The translations under genes and the position numbers were made by a program. From Gemmatimonadaceae bacterium (GTDB lineage: Bacteria; Gemmatimonadota; Gemmatimonadetes; Gemmatimonadales; Gemmatimonadaceae): 64,000 nucleotides of DNA. Of the stretch, positions 27,627 through 36,118 are shown in pieces (positions within the stretch are counted from its first letter, which is position 1; every line of letters starts with the position of its first letter). The stretch covers positions 1 through 64,000 of the forward strand of contig DASUHB010000053.1 of assembly GCA_036273715.1 (NCBI GenBank). Direction: 5' to 3'. The notes beneath the pieces are model-generated. The model did no database searches. It was not told the DNA's origin and worked only from the letters and a program-made list of their open reading frames with translations.

Positions 27627-27929
27627 ATGGGGCTGCTCGCGAAGCTGCTGACATTTCCCGTCTCCGGACCCGTGGCCGGCATCCGGTGGTCGCTGGAGAT
27701 GGTGGAGCGCACGGCGCGCGAGGAGCTCACCGACGACACGGCGATCAAACAGGAGCTCATGGAGCTGCAGCTCGCCCTCGAGAGCGGGGATATCGACGAG
27801 GCCGCGTACCTCGTCCGCGAAGCGGAACTCATGTTGAAGCTGCGCGACGTCCGCTACTGGCGCGAGCAGTTCGGTATGGGCATCGCCGGCGGTCCGGTGC
27901 GCGTGCAGCGCGACGAGGACGACCGCTGA
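27627..27929 (+). CDS. gvpG: Gas vesicle protein GvpG
   Basis: A 100-residue, mostly helical protein. It has the family start GLLAKLLTFPVSGPVAGIRW, then a charged helix pair with EELTDDTAIKQELMELQLALESGDIDEAAYL and a final coiled stretch to EDDR. GvpG is a minor accessory protein required for gas-vesicle formation, usually next to gvpF/L as here. Its TGA overlaps the proposed CTG start of the next gene as CTGA. Confidence 0.93.
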   Translation: MGLLAKLLTFPVSGPVAGIRWSLEMVERTAREELTDDTAIKQELMELQLALESGDIDEAAYLVREAELMLKLRDVRYWREQFGMGIAGGPVRVQRDEDDR

Positions 27930-28732
27930 CCGCGTCGATCCTGTACGCCTACGGTGTGGTGCGCCCCGCCGCGCCGATCGCGCGCGCTCCCCGCGGCCTG
28001 GATGACACGGTGGTGGCGCTCGAGCAGAATCCCGGCCGCCAGGTGGCCGCGCTCGTGTCGCGCGTCGACCCGGCGATCTACACCTCCGATGTGGCCGAAT
28101 CGCGCGCCGGCGACGTCGGTTGGGTGGGACCGCGCGCCGTGGCCCACGACGCCGTCCTCAGTTGGGCGAGCGAAGCCGGCGGCGTCGTGCCGTTCCCGAT
28201 GTTCACCCTGTTCGCGTCGCCGGACTCGCTGCGCGCCATGCTGCGCGAGCGCGATGCATCGTTAGGCGGGCTCCTCGACCGCGTCGCCCCCTGTCAGGAA
28301 TGGACCGTCCGCGTGTTCCGTCTCGACGACCGCGCCGCCGCCGCGCTCGCGGAAACGAGCCCGGCGATCGCCGACCTCGAGCACCGCGCCAAAGCCGCGG
28401 CGCCGGGTCAACGCTACCTCCTCGAGCGGAAAGCCGACGAGATGCGCGGCGCCGAGCTCCGACGCGTGAGCGGAGACTCCGCCCGCGAGGCGTTCGATGC
28501 GCTCGCCGCACTCGGCGAACGCGCCGTGCGCGATGCCCTGCCGGCCGCGCCGTCCGGCGCCCGTCCGTTGGGCGTCGCCGTGCTCGACGCCTCCTTCCTC
28601 GTAAGGCGCGACCGCGCTGATGCGTTTCGCGCCCGCGCCAACGACCTGGCGGCCCGCCTCGAGCCGCGCGGCTTTCGCGTCGAGCTCAGCGGACCCTGGC
28701 CGCCCTATCATTTCGTGCGCGACGACGCGTGA
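27926..28732 (+). CDS. gvpF: Gas vesicle protein GvpF/GvpL family, second copy (probable CTG start)
   Basis: A 268-residue GvpF/L paralogue. The N-terminal strand ILYAYGVV is family-typical and lies only five codons after the gvpG stop, yet no ATG, GTG or TTG precedes it in frame nearby. The CTG at 27926, overlapping the gvpG TGA and placed 7 bases after gagg, is the best start. Later motifs are VVPFPMFTLFAS (cognate of the IPMSFGTVF segment), a helical region with YLLERKADEMRGAELRRV, and the C-terminus VELSGPWPPYHFV. It probably works with the other two GvpF/L copies in shell assembly. Three paralogues in one operon suggest specialised roles. Confidence 0.88.
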   Translation: MTASILYAYGVVRPAAPIARAPRGLDDTVVALEQNPGRQVAALVSRVDPAIYTSDVAESRAGDVGWVGPRAVAHDAVLSWASEAGGVVPFPMFTLFASPDSLRAMLRERDASLGGLLDRVAPCQEWTVRVFRLDDRAAAALAETSPAIADLEHRAKAAAPGQRYLLERKADEMRGAELRRVSGDSAREAFDALAALGERAVRDALPAAPSGARPLGVAVLDASFLVRRDRADAFRARANDLAARLEPRGFRVELSGPWPPYHFVRDDA

Positions 28733-28980
28733 GCGACGACGCGCTCGAGCTCTCGGGCGACGACCGCCTCGTGTTGGGCGATCTGTTGAACCACGTGCTC
28801 GACAAAGGCATCGTGATCAGCGGCGACATCACCATCTCGGTCGCCGACATCGACCTCATTCGCGTCGGGTTAGGCATCTACATTACCGCCATCCAGTCCG
28901 AGCTCGATCACGCGGCCGCGCAGGAGCGCGCGACGCCCGATGCCCACGTACCTGTATTGCATCATCCCCGCGGGCTGTGA
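28729..28980 (+). CDS. gvpJ: Gas vesicle GvpA-like minor protein (GvpJ/GvpM/GvpS type)
   Basis: An 83-residue member of the GvpA superfamily with [41 protein letters not shown]. The D-K-G-I-V-I core is shared with GvpA, but GD-ITI replaces the AWVRVSLVG of the main shell protein, marking the GvpJ/M/S group of minor or nucleation proteins. The GTG at 28729 overlaps the previous stop as GTGA. Its last 41 bases overlap the next gvpF/L gene, which starts at 28940 in another frame. Confidence 0.85.
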   Translation: MSDDALELSGDDRLVLGDLLNHVLDKGIVISGDITISVADIDLIRVGLGIYITAIQSELDHAAAQERATPDAHVPVLHHPRGL

Positions 28981-29635
28981 CCCGCCCGACGGATCCCGGC
29001 GCGGCGTCGATGACGCGCCCGTCCGCGAGCTTTCCGCAAAGGGCCTGGCCGCGTGGGTCAGCGACACGCCCGAGATGATCGTCGCGCCGAGCGTCGCGCG
29101 CGCACGGGCACACGACAACGTCGTGCGCGACGCGATGTCGCGCGCCACGCCCGTCCCCGCGCGCTTCGGCCAGGTGCTCGCCACCGACGCCGCCGCGGCG
29201 GATCTCCTCGCCCAACGGCGCGACTCGCTTCTCGAGTCGCTGGCGCGCGTGACCGGCTGCGTCGAGATGACGGTGCGCATCCTCTTCGGCAGCCAGCGCG
29301 CGGACGCCGGACCTGCGCCGCGCGAATCGGGACGGGCCTACCTGCACTGGGTTCGCGAGCGACAGCAGGCTCGGCAGTCCGTGGCCGATCAGGCCGAATT
29401 CTTGCGGGCGGCGCTGGCGCGGGCAGTCGGGGACGCTGGCGTCGTTCGCGAAATCCGTTGGGCTCCTGTCGCACCGGGCGCGCAGTCGGTGGAGTCGGCG
29501 CACCTGGTGCCTCGCATGCTCCTGGTTCGTCATCGCGACGTCGTCCGTGCGGCGGTCGAGCGGGACCATCGGATGAAAGTGATGCTTTCTGGACCATGGG
29601 CGCCGTATACCTTTTGCGCGGCCTCCCGTGAGTAG
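28940..29635 (+). CDS. gvpL: Gas vesicle protein GvpF/GvpL family, third copy
   Basis: A 231-residue, shorter GvpF/L paralogue starting MPTYLYCIIPAG. It contains AWVSDTPEMI, TPVPARFGQVL (cognate of the IPMSFGTVF segment) and a C-terminus VMLSGPWAPYTF. The linker helices are shorter than in the other two copies. The start overlaps the preceding GvpA-like gene by 41 bases and its end overlaps gvpK by 8 bases, so expression of these genes is probably linked. The role is as a GvpA-binding assembly factor by family knowledge. Confidence 0.88.
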   Translation: MPTYLYCIIPAGCDPPDGSRRGVDDAPVRELSAKGLAAWVSDTPEMIVAPSVARARAHDNVVRDAMSRATPVPARFGQVLATDAAAADLLAQRRDSLLESLARVTGCVEMTVRILFGSQRADAGPAPRESGRAYLHWVRERQQARQSVADQAEFLRAALARAVGDAGVVREIRWAPVAPGAQSVESAHLVPRMLLVRHRDVVRAAVERDHRMKVMLSGPWAPYTFCAASRE

Positions 29636-29999
29636 TGGACACGCCGGCGACGACGTGCCGGCGCCCGGTATCGAAGCCAGCGCGGGAAGCATCGACGCAT
29701 TCGAAGCGGAGCTCCGCGCGGTGGCGCGAGCGCTTCCCGATCGCATCGACGCGGATCCCGAGCACGTCGAGGCCGGATTGGCCCGGCTCGTCTTGACAGT
29801 GGTTGAACTGTTGCGGAATGTGTTGGAGCACCAAGCTATACGCCGTATGGATGGCGGCTCGCTGTCGGAGGAGCAGATCGAGCGCCTGGGCCTGTCGCTC
29901 ATGCGTCTCAACGAGCGTATGGCCGAGCTCAAGGCTGCGTTTCACGTGACGGACGACGATCTGAACATCGACCTCGGACCGTTAGGCCGGCTGCGATGA
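29628..29999 (+). CDS. gvpK: Gas vesicle protein GvpK
   Basis: A 123-residue protein. The N-terminal 30 residues are acidic and variable. The conserved core has ADPEHVEAGLARLVLTVVELLRNVLEHQA, then RRMDGGSLSEEQIERLGL and LNERMAELKAAF, ending DDLNIDLGPLG, all typical of GvpK. The start is a GTG within the end of the preceding gvpF/L gene. GvpK is an accessory protein needed for vesicle formation. A 62-base gap separates it from the following gvpJ-like gene. Confidence 0.93.
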   Translation: MSSGHAGDDVPAPGIEASAGSIDAFEAELRAVARALPDRIDADPEHVEAGLARLVLTVVELLRNVLEHQAIRRMDGGSLSEEQIERLGLSLMRLNERMAELKAAFHVTDDDLNIDLGPLGRLR

Positions 30000-30061
30000 G
30001 GTCGCGCACCGCGCGCGCTGCGGGCGCTGCCTAACGGAAATCGACACTGGAGCACAGCGGA

Positions 30062-30424
30062 GTGCCCGAGCACATTGCACAGACAAAGAGTCACGGCCTG
30101 GTCGAGGTGCTGGACCGCGTCCTCGACAAGGGTCTCGTGATCGCCGGCGACATCAAGATCAATCTCGCCAACGTCGAGCTGCTCACCATCCAGGTGCGCC
30201 TCCTCGTCTGCTCGATCGACAAGGCCGAGCAAATCGGACTGAACTGGTGGCGGTACGATCCACGCCTCACGGGAGTCGTCGCGTCGCCGTTCGCGACCGC
30301 CGGCGACTCCGTCGAGAGCCGGCTCGCGCGCATCGAGCGCCGACTCGATGCGCTGGTCGCCCCGTCCCAGTCCGGTCACCCGCACCCGCCGCGCACGGGC
30401 GCCGAACCTTCATCTGCGGAGTGA
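30062..30424 (+). CDS. gvpJ: Gas vesicle protein GvpJ-like, with C-terminal extension
   Basis: A 120-residue GvpA-superfamily protein. The core is [51 protein letters not shown], with the GD-IKI signature of GvpJ-type minor shell proteins. A tail of about 40 residues ([14 protein letters not shown] and a Pro-rich end) follows. The DNA stretch gtgctggaccgcgtcctcgacaa is identical to one in gvpA 350 bases downstream, evidence of relatedness or of strong shared codon use. GTG start at 30062; gvpA follows 7 bases after its stop. Confidence 0.88.
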   Translation: MPEHIAQTKSHGLVEVLDRVLDKGLVIAGDIKINLANVELLTIQVRLLVCSIDKAEQIGLNWWRYDPRLTGVVASPFATAGDSVESRLARIERRLDALVAPSQSGHPHPPRTGAEPSSAE

Positions 30425-30431
30425 GCGAACC

Positions 30432-30752
30432 ATGGCTGTCGAGCGTTCGCCGGGCGGCAGTTCCCTCATCGACGTGCTGGACCGCGTCCTCGACAAAGGC
30501 ATCGTCATCGACGCCTGGGTCCGCGTGTCGCTCGTCGGAATCGACCTCGTCACCGTCGAGGCGCGCGTCGTCGTCGCCTCGATCGATACCTACCTCAAGT
30601 ACTCGGAAGCGGTGGGCCTCACCGCCTCCGGCTCGCGCCCGCGCGAGCTGGCCGGGGCGCTGATCGAAACCGAGCTCGAGCGCGTCCAACGCGAAAACCA
30701 CGAGCTCCGCTTGCGCCTCGAACAGCTGAACGCGCCGGACCGCGTCGTGTAA
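30432..30752 (+). CDS. gvpA: Gas vesicle structural protein GvpA, long form
   Basis: A 106-residue shell protein. Residues 1-68 match canonical Gvp[56 protein letters not shown]. Canonical GvpA has about 70 residues. Here a further 36 residues follow, including [22 protein letters not shown], which looks like a short coiled coil. GvpA polymerises into the rib that forms the gas-filled shell, so an extra helical tail could face the cytoplasm and carry partners or strengthen ribs. It is the only GvpA-type gene in the cluster and lies 4 bases before the histidine kinase. A monomer with this tail may belong to the GvpB-like group. Confidence 0.92.
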   Translation: MAVERSPGGSSLIDVLDRVLDKGIVIDAWVRVSLVGIDLVTVEARVVVASIDTYLKYSEAVGLTASGSRPRELAGALIETELERVQRENHELRLRLEQLNAPDRVV

Positions 30753-30756
30753 GGAC

Positions 30757-33018
30757 ATGATCCTGCCTGGCTCGTCGGCGGGTCCCTATACGGACCCGCC
30801 GGACTATCTGCCGACGCTGGTAGAAGCGCCAGACTTTCCCGCCGCTGCACTCTTTGCGCTGACGGAGTTGGGACGCCTGGCCGGAAGCCAACGCGGTGCT
30901 CTGTTCGTCATCGACACCGCCGCGGAAGCCCTCACTGCCGCCAGCCTCCTCGGTGCCTCGCCCAACGATGAGCTGGCGAGCATTCCGTTAGGCGACCTCT
31001 CGCACCCCTGGGTCGCCGCCGCGGTGGCCATGCGGCCCGCGCGCTCGCGCCGCGACGACGCCGCAACCACCCGCCTGCCGATCGCCGACTGGATCGCGCT
31101 CCCGCTGCCGCAAACCTACGTGCGCAGCGCACCGATTCCGCTCCAGCCCCGCAACACCGCCGAGCTCCTCCGCTCGAGCGGCGCCGAAATCATCCCGGCC
31201 ACCACGCGGGCCGGCCAATCGCCCGGCGGTGTCGTGGTCCTCGATGCGGCAAACCTGCCGGAAGCGGCCGTCGGTCAACTCGTTCGGCTGGCCGCGCTGA
31301 GCGGCCCGGTCTTGAGCCGCCTGGCGACGATCGGCGCGGCTCGGCGCGAGAACGATCATCTGCGTCAGATCTCGAGTCGGCTGACGCTCATGCTCAACGC
31401 CTTGCCCGACCCCGTGGTCATCACCGACGCGGCCAACAACATCCTGGTGCAGAACGAGCGCGCCGAGCATTTGCTGTCGACCCGGGAGTCGGACTCGCCC
31501 GGCCGACGCCGCGCGCTCGAGTTGAACAACCTGCTGTTCACGTCCGGCCTGGCGCGCGCCCTCATGACGGGCGACCTCCGCACCGCGCCGCGCGAGCTCA
31601 CGCTGGTCGATCCGCTCGAGGGCGTCGAGCTCCTGTTCGAGCTCCTGTCCCATCCGTTAGGCGCCTCGGTCGAGAGCGAAGGCGTCGTGCTCTCCGTGCT
31701 GCGCGACGTGACCGATCTCCGCCGCGCCGCCGACGAGCTCGAGCACCAGGTGAAGCGCGGACGCCAGGCCGAGATGCAGGCCACCAAGGAGCGGGACCGG
31801 CTCAACCTGATCCTCACCAACGTCGCCGACCCGATTCTCGTCACCGACGACCGCGCGAAGATCCTGCTCATGAACGAGAAAGCCGAGCAGTTGTTCGACG
31901 TCGGCGGAACGACCGATACGTACGATTATCGGGTCAAGCAGGCCGCGTTAGGCAACGACACCAAGTTCTCCGCCTTCGTGGGTGAATTCGCGCTCTCGCC
32001 CGAACGCGACCGGCACGAACGCATGACCCTCGTCCGTCCCGAAGACGGCACGCTGCTCCCCGTCGAAGTCGTGTCCGGCAAGATCAGCAACGACCGCGGA
32101 GAAGCCGTCGCTATCGTGTCCGTGCTGCACGATCTCACGAAGCAAGTGGAGAACGAGCGCCTGTATCGAGAAGTCAAAGCGTTTTCGGACGAGCTCGAGG
32201 CCCGCGTGCGCGCGGCCACCAAAGACCTCGAGGCGCAGAACGAGCGGCTCAAATGGCAATCGCAAGAGCTCGAAAAGGCCAACAAGCTCAAGTCGGATTT
32301 CCTCGCCAGCATGTCGCACGAGCTTCGGACGCCGATCAACGCGATCATGGGCCACGCGTCGCTCACCATCGACCAGATCCACGGACCGCTCAACGACAGA
32401 CAGCGCGATGCCCTCCGCCGCATCCGCGCCGCCGCTCAAGACCTCCTCACACTCATCAACGACCTGCTCGACCTCGCCCGCATCGAGGCCGGCAAAATGC
32501 CGGTCACCTACGAGCATGTGGACCCGCGCATCATCATCGCCGAAGTCCACCAGCAAGTCGAACCGCTGCTGCAGAAGCGCGGCCTTGCGTTCACGTCGAG
32601 CGTGTCCGAAGAGTGCCGCGAGATCGAGACGGATCGCCAGAAGTTCAAACAGATCCTGCTGAACCTCATCTCGAACGCCATCAAGTTCACGCCTCGCGGC
32701 GGGATCACCGTCACCGTGTGCATCGAGAACGGCGACGACCTTCGCGTCGACGTGACCGACACCGGCATCGGGATCAAGGGCTCCGATCTGGACATGATCT
32801 GGGAAGACTTCCGCCAGGTGGACCAGTCGATGACTCGCGAGGTGGGAGGCACGGGCCTCGGGCTGAGCATCGTGCGCAAACTTCTCGACCGGTTAGGGGG
32901 CCGCGCGTCAGTGGTCAGCACGTACGGTGCGGGAACCACCTTCACGCTCGTCTTCCCTCTTTCCCGCGAACGCCGGCGCGACGAGGCCGCCGAGCCGGCC
33001 CTTCCGGCCGCCGGCTGA
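30757..33018 (+). CDS. Sensor histidine kinase with GAF-like and two PAS domains, coupled to gvpA
   Basis: A 753-residue soluble histidine kinase with no clear membrane segment. Residues about 20-190 look like a GAF-type sensory domain (ALTELGRLAGSQRGALFVID). Two PAS domains follow at about 205-330 and 345-460 (MLNALPDPVVITDAANNILVQNERAE; ILTNVADPILVTDDRAKILLMNEKAE). A coiled segment precedes HisKA with His521 in MSHELRTP, and the ATPase domain shows NLISNAIKFT, DTGIGI and GGTGLGLSIV. The ATG is 4 bases after the gvpA stop, with aagga directly upstream, so it is translated from the gas-vesicle mRNA. No response regulator is adjacent. It may sense a cytoplasmic cue for buoyancy. Confidence 0.88.
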   Translation: MILPGSSAGPYTDPPDYLPTLVEAPDFPAAALFALTELGRLAGSQRGALFVIDTAAEALTAASLLGASPNDELASIPLGDLSHPWVAAAVAMRPARSRRDDAATTRLPIADWIALPLPQTYVRSAPIPLQPRNTAELLRSSGAEIIPATTRAGQSPGGVVVLDAANLPEAAVGQLVRLAALSGPVLSRLATIGAARRENDHLRQISSRLTLMLNALPDPVVITDAANNILVQNERAEHLLSTRESDSPGRRRALELNNLLFTSGLARALMTGDLRTAPRELTLVDPLEGVELLFELLSHPLGASVESEGVVLSVLRDVTDLRRAADELEHQVKRGRQAEMQATKERDRLNLILTNVADPILVTDDRAKILLMNEKAEQLFDVGGTTDTYDYRVKQAALGNDTKFSAFVGEFALSPERDRHERMTLVRPEDGTLLPVEVVSGKISNDRGEAVAIVSVLHDLTKQVENERLYREVKAFSDELEARVRAATKDLEAQNERLKWQSQELEKANKLKSDFLASMSHELRTPINAIMGHASLTIDQIHGPLNDRQRDALRRIRAAAQDLLTLINDLLDLARIEAGKMPVTYEHVDPRIIIAEVHQQVEPLLQKRGLAFTSSVSEECREIETDRQKFKQILLNLISNAIKFTPRGGITVTVCIENGDDLRVDVTDTGIGIKGSDLDMIWEDFRQVDQSMTREVGGTGLGLSIVRKLLDRLGGRASVVSTYGAGTTFTLVFPLSRERRRDEAAEPALPAAG

Positions 33019-33165
33019 TCACTCGTTCGACCCGTCGGATTATTTGACACTCCGGCGGCCCGCGAACGTCCCGGCTGAGCCCGGCGCAAAGCATCCCGGC
33101 CGAGTGAAAAATCGCGCGCGGGCCGCTGCCATGAAACGTGTCGTCCGGACCCGCGTCTTCTGCTC

Positions 33166-35943
33166 ATGGAATCGCACCGTCCGTCGGGGAGTGTGCCGGC
33201 ACGGCGGGCATCAGCGTGGTGGCAAGACTGGGGGACCGCCCTCCCCGTACTCGCCGTTGCGTATTGCCTGCTGTATGTCATTTGGCGCGCATCCGGACCC
33301 CGGGACGACCTGACCACGCACGTCATCGCACGGCTGGCCTTCCTCCCGCTCAACGCCGGCACCGCATTGCTCGCGTGGCGCGCCGCCAAGCGCCATGCGC
33401 ACGATCCGCGCACGCATCGCGCACTGCTTCTCGTCACGATCGCGTTTGTCTTCGTGCTGGCGGGCAACCTCGTCTCGTTTTACGTCGGAATGATCATGGA
33501 CGGCGATCCAGGTGTGAGCTGGATCAACGTCTTTTATTTCCCCGTCTACCCGCTGCTTCTCACCAGTTTGTTGTCGTTCCCGCTCACCCGCCGGAGCGAA
33601 CACGAAAATAGAAAGTTCCTGCTGGACGCGGCCGCCGTGCTGTTGGGCGGCGGCACGGCAATCTGGTTTTTCGTTCTGCGTCCGACGACGCAGGCCAACC
33701 ATCTCGGAGCGCTGGCAAGCGCGATCGCTCTCGCCTATCCGTTAGGCGACATTCTGCTGTTCACCGGCCTCACCACGTTCCTCATGCGCCGGCCGGCCGA
33801 GAGCCGCGGTGGCGCGCGGACCTGGTTCGTCATCGGCATCTTCGCATACGCGATCTCGGATCTGGCCAACGACCTCGAGTTCAACAACGTCGGTTGGTTC
33901 GGTATCACGTCGTCCGATGTCGTTTACATCGGCTCCTACTGCGTGCTCATGTGGTCGCTGTCCCGCTTCTCGTGGCCGGCGTCGGCGACCCAGGCAGAAG
34001 AAAAGCTACCTGACGTGCAACCGTTCAGCCCGTTGCCGTATGTGGCGGGCGCGTTCCTCTTCGGCCTCATCATGGTCGTGGCCGTGCGCTCGTGGCCGAC
34101 GCCGCTCAGCGTTCTGTCCATCGGCGCCATGCTCACGACGGCGTTCCTCGTCGTGCGCCAACTGGCCGCGGTGGGCGAGAACGCGCGGCTGGTCAGCGAG
34201 CGCGCCGCACGGGAGAACGAAGCACGGTTCCGGGCGCTGGTGCAGCACTCGACGGACGTCATCGCCATCGTCGATGTCGACGGTGTGATCCGATTCGTGA
34301 GCCCCGCGGTGACGACGATCTTCGGCTACGCTCCCGAGGATCTGCTCGGCCACAAAATGACCGAGTTTCTGCACCACGAAAGCGCGCGCGACGCGATCAG
34401 TTTGCTCGTTTCGGCGGCGGCGAATCCTGGTGTGACGCAGCCGGCCGAATGGAAGGTGCGGCATCGCGATGGTCGGTTGCTGAGCGTCGAGACCGTGGGC
34501 ACCAACCTGTTGTCCGAACCCACGGTGGGCGGCATCGTGCTCAACACGCGTGATATCAGCGAGCGGAAAGCACTGGAGAAGCAGCTCACGCATCAAGCCT
34601 TCCACGATCCGCTCACCGGTCTCGCCAACCGCGTGCTGTTCCTGGATCGCGTGAGCCATGCGCTGTCGCTGGTGCGGCGGCACGATCAGATGCTCGCGGT
34701 GTTGTTCGTCGATCTCGATGGATTCAAGACCATCAACGACAGCCTGGGCCACGCGGCCGGCGACCGGTTGCTCGCCGTGGTCGCGTCGCGGCTCCAGACC
34801 TGCGTGCGGACGTCGGACACGGTGGCTCGGTTAGGCGGAGACGAGTTCGCGCTGCTGATCGAGGACGCGACCGACGACCAGGCGGCGGCCGAAGTGGCGG
34901 ACCGCATCGCGGCGAGCGTCCGTCACCCGATCCTGATCGAAGGCAAGGAAGTGTTCATGACCGCCAGCATCGGGATCGCGACGGCCAAGGACGAGGGCAG
35001 CGCGGCCGATCTGCTGCGGAACGCCGACATGGCGATGTATGTCGCGAAGAGCCGCGGCAAGGCGCGGTGGGAGCGGTTCGAGCCGGGGATGCACCTCAAG
35101 GCGCTCGAACGGCTGGATCTCGAGGCCGAGCTGCGGCACGCGCTCGACACGGCCGATCAGTTCGTGCTGCTGTACCAGCCGATCGTGCAGTTGCAGACGG
35201 GCGAGGTGAAGGGGATCGAGGCGCTGGTGCGGTGGAACCATCCGCAGCGCGGGATGCTGACGCCGGTGCAATTCATTCCGTTGGCCGAAGAGACGGGCCT
35301 CATCGTTCAGTTAGGCCGATGGGTGCTGCGCGAGGCCTGCCGTCAGGCGCAGGTGTGGCAGGCGACGCGGACGGGCGGTCCGCCGCTCACGCTCACGGTG
35401 AACGTGTCCGGCTATCAGCTGCAGTACGACGGGGTGGTGGCCGATGTGCGTGCGGCGCTGGCCGACAGCGGGCTGGATCCGCGCAATTTGGTGCTCGAGA
35501 TCACGGAGAGCGTGCTCATGCAGCAGAACGAGACGATTCTCGAGCGGTTGCGCGCGCTCAAGGCGGTGGGGGTGCGTCTCGCGATCGATGATTTCGGCAC
35601 GGGCTACTCGTCCCTCGGCTACCTGCAGCGGTTCCCGATCGACATCCTGAAGATCGACAAGGCGTTCATCGACGACATCGGCGCCAGCGGCGTCGAGCCG
35701 GCGCTGGTGCGCGCCATCATTGCGTTAGGCGACACGCTGCAGCTGCAGACGATCGCCGAGGGCATCGAGCTGCGGCAGCAGTGGCATGGGTTGCGCGAGC
35801 TCGGCTGCGAGATGGGGCAGGGCTTTCTGTTCGCGCGCCCCGTGAGCGTCGGCCAGATCGACGCGTTGCTGGTTGGCCACGGGACGCGTGCGCCGGCGGG
35901 CCTGCTCCCCGCCGAAACGCCGGCTCCGCAGACCGCGCGCTAG
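33166..35943 (+). CDS. Membrane PAS-GGDEF-EAL protein (cyclic-di-GMP turnover)
   Basis: A 925-residue protein. Residues about 20-345 hold around nine membrane helices resembling a MASE-type sensor. A PAS domain lies at about 360-475. The GGDEF domain carries an intact RLGGDEFALL (GGDEF at 557-561), so cyclase activity is possible. The EAL domain carries EALVRWNHP (685-693), DDFGTGYSSL, KIDKAFI and AEGIELRQQ, all consistent with an active phosphodiesterase. Which activity dominates cannot be told. It follows the kinase by 147 bases in the same direction and is the last gene of this cluster. Confidence 0.92.
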   Translation: MESHRPSGSVPARRASAWWQDWGTALPVLAVAYCLLYVIWRASGPRDDLTTHVIARLAFLPLNAGTALLAWRAAKRHAHDPRTHRALLLVTIAFVFVLAGNLVSFYVGMIMDGDPGVSWINVFYFPVYPLLLTSLLSFPLTRRSEHENRKFLLDAAAVLLGGGTAIWFFVLRPTTQANHLGALASAIALAYPLGDILLFTGLTTFLMRRPAESRGGARTWFVIGIFAYAISDLANDLEFNNVGWFGITSSDVVYIGSYCVLMWSLSRFSWPASATQAEEKLPDVQPFSPLPYVAGAFLFGLIMVVAVRSWPTPLSVLSIGAMLTTAFLVVRQLAAVGENARLVSERAARENEARFRALVQHSTDVIAIVDVDGVIRFVSPAVTTIFGYAPEDLLGHKMTEFLHHESARDAISLLVSAAANPGVTQPAEWKVRHRDGRLLSVETVGTNLLSEPTVGGIVLNTRDISERKALEKQLTHQAFHDPLTGLANRVLFLDRVSHALSLVRRHDQMLAVLFVDLDGFKTINDSLGHAAGDRLLAVVASRLQTCVRTSDTVARLGGDEFALLIEDATDDQAAAEVADRIAASVRHPILIEGKEVFMTASIGIATAKDEGSAADLLRNADMAMYVAKSRGKARWERFEPGMHLKALERLDLEAELRHALDTADQFVLLYQPIVQLQTGEVKGIEALVRWNHPQRGMLTPVQFIPLAEETGLIVQLGRWVLREACRQAQVWQATRTGGPPLTLTVNVSGYQLQYDGVVADVRAALADSGLDPRNLVLEITESVLMQQNETILERLRALKAVGVRLAIDDFGTGYSSLGYLQRFPIDILKIDKAFIDDIGASGVEPALVRAIIALGDTLQLQTIAEGIELRQQWHGLRELGCEMGQGFLFARPVSVGQIDALLVGHGTRAPAGLLPAETPAPQTAR

Positions 35944-36118
35944 CGGGTCTCTCGGCCGCGGCAGCGGTCCGGTTGAGAGCGCCGCCGCGGGGCGAGTGGC
36001 GAGGAAGCATCACGCGCGGGCCGCCGGTTTGCACCGGGTGTGGCGCGCCCGTACTTTCCGGACGTCCGAGTCGATCGGCGCGCGTGTGCGCGCCCCCGTC
36101 ACTCTACGGAGAGTCTGG

